NCBI GenBank assembly: GCA_025716815.1
Contig: JAIXMN010000003.1
Coordinates: 1,860,001 to 1,924,000 of the forward strand
Source: Dichotomocladium elegans
Taxonomy: Eukaryota > Mucoromycota > Mucoromycetes > Mucorales > Lichtheimiaceae
DNA length: 64,000 bases
Direction of reading: 5' to 3'
The notes below the pieces were generated by a model that saw only the letters and a program-made list of their open reading frames with translations, was not told the origin of the DNA and searched no databases. This document shows positions 56,740 through 64,000 of the stretch, piece by piece. A program made the position numbers and the translations under genes. Numbering within the stretch: position 1 is the stretch's first letter; every line of letters starts with the position of its first letter.

Positions 56740-56870
56740 TGAGAGTACGACGTCAGTGTAGGGGGTTGTTTGCGCGCCAAGTTGTGCGCGGGGTGGGTTC
56801 CTTGACACTCGAATTTTTTTTTCTGTGTGCGAGGTCAATTTTTCTGTGCGGGTAGTAATTCCCATGAATA
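56740..56870 (+). repeat. Dispersed repeat motif, plus-strand copy
   Basis: Contains AAGTTGTGCGCGGGGTGGGT, then TCC, a T-run and CTGTGCGGGTAGTAATTCCC; related to the inverted copy at 53889-53985. It lies just upstream of the RTR1 gene and may contribute to its promoter. Confidence 0.5.
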
Positions 56871-56959
56871 AATAGTGTGTATTGTCCTTTTTGAACAAGT
56901 ACCGTCTTTCTGAAGACCGGCAGTTTTTTCTTTTTCTTGCAACTGTAACTCTCTACATT

Positions 56960-58770
56960 ATGGAATCGAAGAAAATAGATGCACAAAAACCACCAGCAAA
57001 GTCTGTTTTAAAGAAAAAGAAAAAGTCCTTGACAGCGAAACAAAAGATCATCAAGGAAAGCGCTGAGCATCGCCAGCGCATGCAGCAACTTCAGTTCTCA
57101 TGGCAAGAAGAAATCTTCTCGACTGCCCAAGTCAAACCAGCATTACTACGACAGGCCGCAGCATTATTACAACCGCACACTTATGACGAGATCGTTGAGG
57201 AACGTGTGGTTCAGAATTGGTGTGGTTATCCACTCTGCGATCGCGCTCCTCTGCAAAATACGCTTTCGAAGTATCACATCTCGCTCTCACGTCGCAAAGT
57301 CTATGACCAATCTGAACTCGCTTCCTTTTGTTCAGAAGAATGCATGCAGAAATCAAAGTATTTCCGCATGCAACTTTCAGAAGATCCCGTGTGGATCCGC
57401 GATCGCCAAGCAACGCCCGATATACACATTGTGTTGATGAATCAAGATCTAAAGTAATAGACTCAGCGGGGAAAGAAAGGATCAGGGTTTTCTTTTTTTT
57501 TAACTAATGTGCCCCACAATAGACATATCCTTGCCAAGCAAGAGCAGGAAAGGAACAGGATAAAGAAAAAGAACGCTGAACAGATACGTCGGGATTATGT
57601 GCAACAACTCTTGACAAATGTCCCTCTGAAGGCAGCCTGGTCCGGGAAGGAAATAGAACCAGCAACTACCGAACTTACCATTGTCGAAAAAACCAGCGCT
57701 GACCGGCCTTCGATAGTAACAAAGCGCCTAAGCGGACATGGCGCTCATAATTCTATTGAAGGTTACTGTGTCGATATACATCGAAGCGGAAATAAGCCAG
57801 GTGAAGAAACGACAATGATTCTCAAGCCAAAGTCGAAGCCGAACGTCACTAGTACAACTCAACCACTGGAAAAGAAAACATTGGACCTTAACGACGAAGA
57901 GGCAGTTCATGAAGATGCCATGGAGACGATGATGCGTCTAAAAAGTATGAAGTTGGATGTACCGCAAGAGGCTGAGAAGAATGTTCCTTCAACGCCGGAG
58001 CCCCAGCCACATGCGCATATCAAATCTGAGAAACAGCAACAGACACGTCAAAGCGTACAAAAATCCGAAACAAGACCAGACATCACAATTCGCAAGCAGA
58101 CATTACCGCCGGTAGAACATCCTGCCCCTGCGTCAAATTCTATTAAGACTATAGGTCCAATAGCACCACCGAAGGTCCCTCCAACCAAAAAGAAGAAGCG
58201 TCTTCTGCCCGAAATGTCATTATTCGGGAAGGTCTGGACCGTGACCGATCGGATTACGACTAGGGCGACTCGCCGGTACCTGGAGGAACTAGGCAATAGC
58301 AGAACGGAGGTTGATGTTCGGTCCATTCTTTGCGAAGACAACCAGCATCAGTCGATGCAATACGACGAAAATTCAATTTTACGCAGCCAACTATTCAGCG
58401 ACAAAATTCTGGAGACGTAAGTATTCGAGTGAGAGGCGAACGCGATACATGCGCTTAATTCATGGATGGTTCTGCATCTAGCTATACACTTGCCTGTACT
58501 CAGATCGGTTTTGGAAACGGATTGCGGAAAGAATTGATTAATCTTATGCAGACCTTCCAATTCGTGGATCCATCGCTTGCTGCGCTTGACAGTGTGCAAG
58601 CATACATGATGTCGCTTGTTCTGTTTAAAGCTCTCGCAGATTCCACTAGTACCCAATCAGGAGGAACCACTGATTGGCAGCCGGCATTTGAGGCCTGTTG
58701 TAAAGCAATTGATCAGTCGACTGACACGATTAATGCATGCGTTCGAGTGCTGCGGGTGGCGAGCACCTAA
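56960..58770 (+). CDS. RTR1: RTR1/RPAP2 homologue, RNA polymerase II CTD Ser5 phosphatase
   Basis: Removes Ser5 phosphates from the Pol II C-terminal domain and helps Pol II biogenesis (family knowledge). Three exons (56960-57453, 57523-58416, 58482-58770) give 558 residues. The start at 56960 (MESKKIDAQKPPAKS) is preferred over an upstream in-frame ATG at 56882 that would add a hydrophobic stretch. The RTR1 zinc domain is clear: NWCGYPLCDR (Cys88, Cys93), KYHISLSRRKVYD, FCSEECMQKSKYF (Cys124, Cys128), then QLSEDPVWIRD. A long charged linker follows. The C-terminal part (GNGLRKELINLMQTFQFVDP, LCK-like helices) resembles the RPAP2 tail. It is longer than yeast Rtr1 and nearer to RPAP2 in length. 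Confidence 0.9.
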
Positions 58771-59399
58771 AGTGGTCTTCTTTCCCTATGTATACCATTA
58801 TCAAATATTATATAAAAGAGCAAATACTCGGAATACAGGCATGATGGACCGAGTCGGCAGTAGTCAATCTCTTTCCTTCTGTTTCACAGATCATTTAAGA
58901 AGAGTAATACTTCGCTTCGCCATTTCGTTCGTGAATGGCTATGAAAGAGCGACGTTTATGGTATATCTGCTCAAGTATAGAATAGGAGCCATAGGCGCTT
59001 CTTTTGTAAAAAGAGCTCCATATAGCGCATAATTGACCCAAGATAATATCATTGACCAGCTCTATCAAGTTCTCATTCTCCTGTGAAGCAATCACAGTGC
59101 CGTCGAATTTTCGAAATCCTCCTTCAATCCCAACTTTATACGTACTTGAGATAATGGAATGGCCCGAAGTTACGTAAGTTAGTTGGTACTGGTTCAATGA
59201 ATGAAATTCCTCTTTCTTCTCTCTGGTGGATGATATGCCTTGGAGCACTTATCGGATTCATCTGGTGCAATAAGAAGTAAACAGTGCGTGCGCCTTTATG
59301 CATAGTAGTTACCCAGCTGTTAAGAAGATATGTAGTTAATGTCTGTTGGAGATACATGTTGTTCAGCGCTACGATGGACGCTAGCATCTTTACAAAATG
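58771..59399. other. Intergenic region
   Basis: No supported gene. Minus-strand frames at 58895-59387 have locally protein-like stretches but no recognisable domain. Confidence 0.4.
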
Positions 59400-60030
59400 T
59401 ACTTAAAGGCAGAGTACCTGGGGCATATTCTGAATGAAGAGCAACTACTCGAGAAATTCGATGGGACTTCAATATCTAAAAGGACGCTCTATCGATTGAT
59501 AAAGAACGAATGCAACATGCCATTGAAAAGAGGCTCGATTTCAGCCGCTATCTAGACAAGAATAACGATGTAAAGATCAATAAAGAAAGTGTCTTGAGGG
59601 ATGTGATAGACTTTGGCTTTAGAAAAGAAAAGAAAAAAAAACCGCGGCTTTTCTTGATATGTCTGGATGCCATATCAACTACTGTAAGGAACACATATAC
59701 GGCATGGTTCATGATAGAGACTTCTGCGGTAGTTACAGTGCCCAAGATAAGAGCAAAAAAATATTGGATGTGGAGTGCAATCTCGCCATCATGCATGACC
59801 AAATGTAGTATGAGGCTCCCACAATCGTCGTCCAGGAAAGAAAGAAGGAGGGGTCATCCTGACATTCAATATTATCTCAATTTTCTTATGACTGGAATGG
59901 ACGAGACGAACATAGGAAGGAATATTATGAAGATATCCCAGGTGCACATTTGGATACGCTTCGGTATTAGTAAGACAAGGGATATCAAGAAGAGTGGTGT
60001 TTTGCGGCAATTCTTCTTAAAATAACACAC
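59400..60030 (+). pseudogene. Tc1/mariner-like transposase remnant
   Basis: Plus-strand fragments in shifting frames: ISKRTLYRLIKNECNMPLKR (linker typical of the Tc1-like family seen at 44 kb), AFLDMSGCHINYCKEHIYG (decayed first catalytic block), TSAVVTVPKIRAKK (matches the T-P-A-V-V-T-V-P stretch), HPDIQYYLNFLMTGMDE (pre-second-block helix). The later blocks are unrecognisable and frames are broken repeatedly. Confidence 0.65.
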
Positions 60031-60372
60031 TTCCTTCATATTCATAGATTAATTCAGCCACACTCACCTTGTCGATCTTACAATAAATGGATTTGTCGTC
60101 GCACAAGTAATCTTCGCTTTTCAGCGTTATGTCAAAACTGTGGGCCTTTATTGCACAAGGATGAATGAATGTATGAATGAATGTATGAAATGTATGAATG
60201 ATTGCGTAACTGTAAAAAGTTACAGATAACACATGCAATGTTTGTTTCTCTCTTTAACCATTAAGGTAGTAAATAAAAGATATGCCAAGAAGAAGAACTG
60301 GGGAAAGCCAGTCTAGAAGTGGTATACAATTGCCGAAAAGAAATAAAAATCGAATCCACCATCCATCATCGA

Positions 60373-61001
60373 TCATGTATCGTGCTGCAAGTCCTGAGAA
60401 AGACCAGAAGCACTTACGATGACTGGACCCGACGTAGTCGCTACATCAAGCTTCTTCGCAATGCTGCCGAAGACCGCGGTTTGAGGGTATTCATCAGGGG
60501 TTGTAGGTGTCGAAGTAGCGTTAGGGTGTGAGTAAACGCCCTGGGCCAGCAGGGTTTCGTTCGCATTAAGGATTGATTGGACGTAAGCAGGACTCTCGAG
60601 AATTGCTGGTTCAGTATGCTCAACAAGAGGTGCAGGTAACGATCCAGGAAGTCTGCCAAAGTCCTCAAGTATTGTCTTCGTAGTCGTTGGTGCTGCCGGC
60701 GTTGTCATTGTCGTTGTCGTTGACGCGGTCGTTGTTGCGCATGTTGCCTCTTTCGCTATGTCTTCAGATTCTTCATTGTGACCCTGGCAGGGAAGATCAA
60801 GTGAGCCGAGCCATGCAATCCCTGCACCACTGATATACAGTAAGGATTAAGTTAGCATTCGATACTCGCGTACGGAAAGGAAGGCAATTACCTTTCTTCC
60901 CACTCTTGGCCCATCTTCTCCATCACTCGTTCAAGAATGACCCGCTGCTCCTCTAATTCCCTGAGACTTTCGTCGTAATCCTGGAGAGACTTTTCCTCCA
61001 T
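60373..61001 (-). CDS. Uncharacterised coiled-coil protein with SGAGIAWLG motif
   Basis: Two exons (61001-60892 and 60829-60373) give 188 residues from MEEKSLQDYDESLRELEEQR. The first exon is a coiled coil (ERVMEKMGQEWEE), joined across a 62-nt intron to SGAGIAWLGSLDLPCQGHN. A Thr-rich run (ATTTASTTTTMTT) and a Pro/Thr/Ser-rich, probably disordered tail ending SASGLSQDLQHDT follow. The frame stays open upstream to another ATG at 61226, so the true N terminus (possibly including LLPPLHYYINAKY before the chosen Met) may be longer or lie on another exon. I do not recognise the family. Coherent splicing and composition support a real gene. Confidence 0.6.
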
Positions 61002-63034
61002 GTATTTGGCGTTGATGTAGTAGTGAAGGGGTGGGAGAAGTGAGCGATGGGCAAAAGTATTAAAAAGGCAGGTGAGCAAGAAAGTGAGGCTTTTAAAATT
61101 GTGTGTTTGTGTTTTTTCTTTTGGGAAGTTTTCCCCAATAAAGAGGCGACTCTCAACTTCTTTCGAACTTCTCTGAAACGTACGCAGGAACCATTCATAT
61201 GTCAGTACCACATTGCTATTGGACAACTGACAGCTGGCTTTTCCTTATTACGTTCCGCTCACCATTGAATCGAATCCCCACCTTTTTGGGTGCCACCCGC
61301 CCCTCTTCAAGGATTGGTCCATGCACTCCAAAACCACGACGCTAAAATATATAAAGATGAAGTAGGGAGATTGTACTTCTGCTCCATGAGCTAATCAAGA
61401 GGTATGTATCTATTCACAGCCTGAGCCATATAAATATATGTACAAGCGCCGCTAATTTTTTTTTTTATATGAGATCGGGAGTCGGCCAAACTCGTGTACA
61501 GGAAAGGCGAACAGATTTGTTGGGTTTAAATGCAAAAAAAAAAAAAAAAGAGAGCAACGCCCATGCACCAGACGCGCCACACGGGGAAGCCTCTCGCCTT
61601 GGAAGTATTGCTTCCATAGTTAACTTTGCATTGTCGGGACACTGAAATTCGTTCTTTGATCCGATTGGTGCTATCACATATCAAGTAGCTTTCTCTGTTT
61701 GGATCAGGATATACTTTTATTTTCAGTCAAGTTTGCGTCATGCGATCATGGATGTCACGCCATCAGTGGATAGTATTTGCGGTTCAGTAGAGGCAAGTTG
61801 TGCGTGTAATAAGCCGAGTCGTTTGCTTGTGTACCGATGATCATACAATGAATAATGATGTTTTAACAGGTCGAGCCTGTTTACTGTCACATAGTAGGCT
61901 GTATTGTTCCCTTTCCACCCGGCTCACCTATAGGGTGCCTCCCCTCCGTTCATCGAATGGAGAGTGACCCAAGCATCTTGCTTATAGCATCTTAACCCTG
62001 CGATAACAGGGCCGTAAAGTTCTTTTAGGGGTGATTGCGGGAGTCAGCCTTTGCGTTAGCAATTCACTTGTGATTTCTAATGCCTTCTGCTAAGCATTCT
62101 TATTGGTATATTACTAACAAAGAAACCATGAACCGTTTTCTTGGAATATAACAAAGCGCATATAATGCTTAAATCTCTTCCCCTGCCAAATGGTTGCCAA
62201 CGAAAAAATTCACCAGTAGTCTCTGCCTTCATCAAGCAACAAGTTGAGCAGCATATGACTTGGATCTATATCAAGCATATGTTACTGATGAGTAAAGTAC
62301 CATCCCAGTACTTTCCAGTATAGTATTACACAATGAAGACCTTCCTGCGTTGGAACTCCCGCCTATCATCATCAATGAAGGAAAGCCTTTGTTTGTGGGG
62401 TGTGAACATGATGACTGACAATGTTCCTATTAACAAAGCGCGTAAGGAAGCACAAAGAAACGCTGATCTGCTGCTGACGATAATGCGTTCTGACGCGTGC
62501 AGTGATTTCGATGCTTCTCTTGATGTTATGATAACGACGACGTAGGCAGCAGCGGCAATGATGGCAAGGCACAATGCGATGTCGCGCAATTTTATAGACT
62601 ACTCCACTGCTAAACTATATTCATATTCCGCGAATAAAGAAGCTCCACTGGCTGAATAGCCGAGAAAAAACCCATAGACAGGTTACGCCCCTCTCCCAGC
62701 GTGACAGTTTTGAGTCAATCATCTTTATGGCCTGTATACAGAGGATGCATGCCATCCTTTACCAAATGTCGCACAAAGACTTGTCAAATTCACTTTTTAC
62801 GTCAGTTTTTTTTTTTTTTTTGTTTCGGGCCTGCCGATCCTTCTCATCTTGAATTGAACATTCGATTTTTTCATGTTGGGCAGGACCCTGCTGTTGCGGA
62901 ACATGTGTTATGCTTATTGCACAGAATATCTGCGCCGTATATCCTCCCAAAGATATATTGCGTTTGTTACTATACATGTCTCTATGCGAAAGGATGCGAA
63001 CCTTCAAATGAAGGAGCCGCACTTCAAATGCAGC
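61002..63034. other. Intergenic region with a GC-rich block
   Basis: No supported gene. A GC-richer stretch at about 61890-62060 includes a CCCTG...CAGGG hairpin and a CTCC...GGAG pairing (CCTCCGTTCATCGAATGGAG); it could be a structured RNA or an old LTR fragment, neither of which I can show. The rest is AT-rich with homopolymer runs near 61532-61548 and 62806-62821. Confidence 0.4.
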
Positions 63035-63125
63035 TACACGGTATACACTGACCAGGCGAAGGTCAGATTTTCAAGCAGATGCTCCATGAGATTTATGAAA
63101 AATAGATGCATCTTTGTCATTAAAT
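63035..63125 (+). pseudogene. Tc1/mariner-like transposase N-terminal fragment
   Basis: The plus strand reads YTVYTDQAKVRF then, after a frameshift, FKQMLHEIYEK and a stop. This corresponds to the N-terminal YTVYTD-D-x-x-RFFK segment of the remnant at 43800-44860. Only this piece is left. Confidence 0.55.
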
Positions 63126-64000
63126 AATACTAATAGGCAGGCATCCGCATCGCTCTGCTCGGCTGATGAGCCCCTATCGTTCTCTTCGGGTCATCACCGG
63201 GTAGCTTGCCCGATGGGATCTCCTCCTTCCAGACATCAAATGGAATCGCTAGTTAAATAACCCATTAAACGACACAATCAGTCTCTATTAGATACATACA
63301 CAATGGAATATAAAAGAAGTTGATAGAAGCTTTTAATAGATATAGATAGTTTATTCAAAAAAATAAGTAATAGCAGCGTACGGTATGTGGATGTGTAATA
63401 TATACGGATACGGCACTGTTTCGCGATTTATTTTGAATAACAAGATGCGTTGATTTCATAGTAAGATGAAACGCACCATAAGATGGCTCGAGAAAATGAA
63501 CTGCAACAGTTAAGTACCGAAGCAACAATAGTCATGCGATCATTCGACACAGCGTGGAGTGCTTGCAATCACAAAAGCCAACAACAAAAGCGGGCCTATG
63601 TGAATTCTATACTGTCAATGCATATGGATATCGGAATTGTCTCGTAAATCTAGAATTCTGTGGTGCACAGGTAAGCTACTCGCTCTCAATGGATCTTCAA
63701 ATAAACATATGATCCTATGGCATCTTATGGCCTTGGGACGACTCGCATGTTATCCTTGGTATCGATCATTATGCAGCATGGTATAACGGAAAGGCCAATG
63801 GGAGGTCCAGTTTTAGTCCGTGCAAGACAATAACAAGCTGGTGGAAAGCACAACATTGGCTTCACGGTCTCGCTTTGACGTCATAATAAACATGCCCTTG
63901 TAGACTTGGAGATATGTGCGGATCTGCTAAAGCGTCTACATTATAAATATCTTGGCGTGCAATGGCATGTTTGAATTCTGTGAAGATGTACGTAAAGTGA
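63126..64000. other. Window end, no gene seen
   Basis: The first 120 bp are GC-rich with possible hairpins (CGGGTAGCTTGCCCG; GGCTGATGAGCCC). The remainder is AT-rich without coherent reading frames. Confidence 0.4.

Noticed and set aside
61261..61330. tRNA-like TTCGAATCC-type motif near a GC-rich segment
   Set aside because: No cloverleaf with acceptor, D and anticodon arms could be drawn around it.
63160..63200. Hammerhead-ribozyme-like CTGATGAG core
   Set aside because: The conserved GAAAC after stem II and a third stem are missing.
1..64000. CRISPR arrays, prophage or bacterial operons
   Set aside because: Spliceosomal introns in almost every gene and eukaryotic protein families make this nuclear fungal DNA; no regularly spaced short repeats were seen.

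Overview
The window looks like nuclear DNA of an early-diverging filamentous fungus, most likely Mucoromycota and probably Mucorales (inference). The genes are dense and interrupted by many short GT-AG introns with AT-rich intergenic spacers. The proteins include fungal-type citron-homology Rho GEF, GRAM/TBC/EF-hand and GT69 mannosyltransferase families, a 590-residue protein of a kind I associate with Mucorales, and several decayed Tc1/mariner-like and MULE-like transposases. I found no operons, CRISPR arrays, rRNA or tRNA genes.

Positions 1-19400 are a compact housekeeping block. It holds histone H2A.Z (+), elongin A (-), a divergent pair of spliceosomal genes (PPIL1-type cyclophilin on -, SNIP1/Pml1-type FHA protein on +), a nine-exon gene for a ~1780-residue SEL1-repeat protein with an N-myristoylation motif (-), a DUF4211 protein (-), a beta-trefoil lectin-like protein (-) divergent from LTO1 (+), an NPC2-like ML-domain protein (-), the SNARE BOS1/membrin (-) and a possible WWE-like protein (-). 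Positions 19401-23671 are gene-poor and I identified nothing in them. Positions 23672-42242 hold ribosomal protein eL19 (+), a GRAM-TBC-EF-hand RabGAP (+), a CsbD-like small protein (-), a GT69 mannosyltransferase (-), the 590-residue protein (-), a 2-oxoglutarate/Fe(II) oxygenase (-) and a DEP-DH-PH-CNH Rho1 GEF (-).

Positions 42243-56960 are a transposon graveyard built around the most striking structure of the window: a near-perfect inverted repeat (45119-48483 against 50016-53888) around a 1.5-kb spacer. The spacer carries a broken DDE transposase. The arms contain TA-flanked elements ending in CAGGAT...ATCCTG, a 237-bp tandem duplication and a zinc-finger-like ORF. The right arm alone carries a 507-bp foldback element whose empty TA target site is preserved in the left arm. 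A MULE-like (FAR1-type) remnant and a Tc1-like remnant follow. Positions 56960-64000 return to genes (RTR1/RPAP2-type CTD phosphatase, +; a coiled-coil protein, -) mixed with further Tc1-like fragments.

The genes do not form one pathway. Several themes recur: RNA polymerase II and chromatin (H2A.Z, elongin A, RTR1), splicing (PPIL1, SNIP1), membrane traffic (BOS1, the TBC RabGAP, NPC2) and cell surface/polarity (Rho1 GEF, GT69 enzyme, possibly the SEL1 protein). All exon boundaries were read by eye from splice consensus and protein similarity, so terminal exons are the least certain parts.
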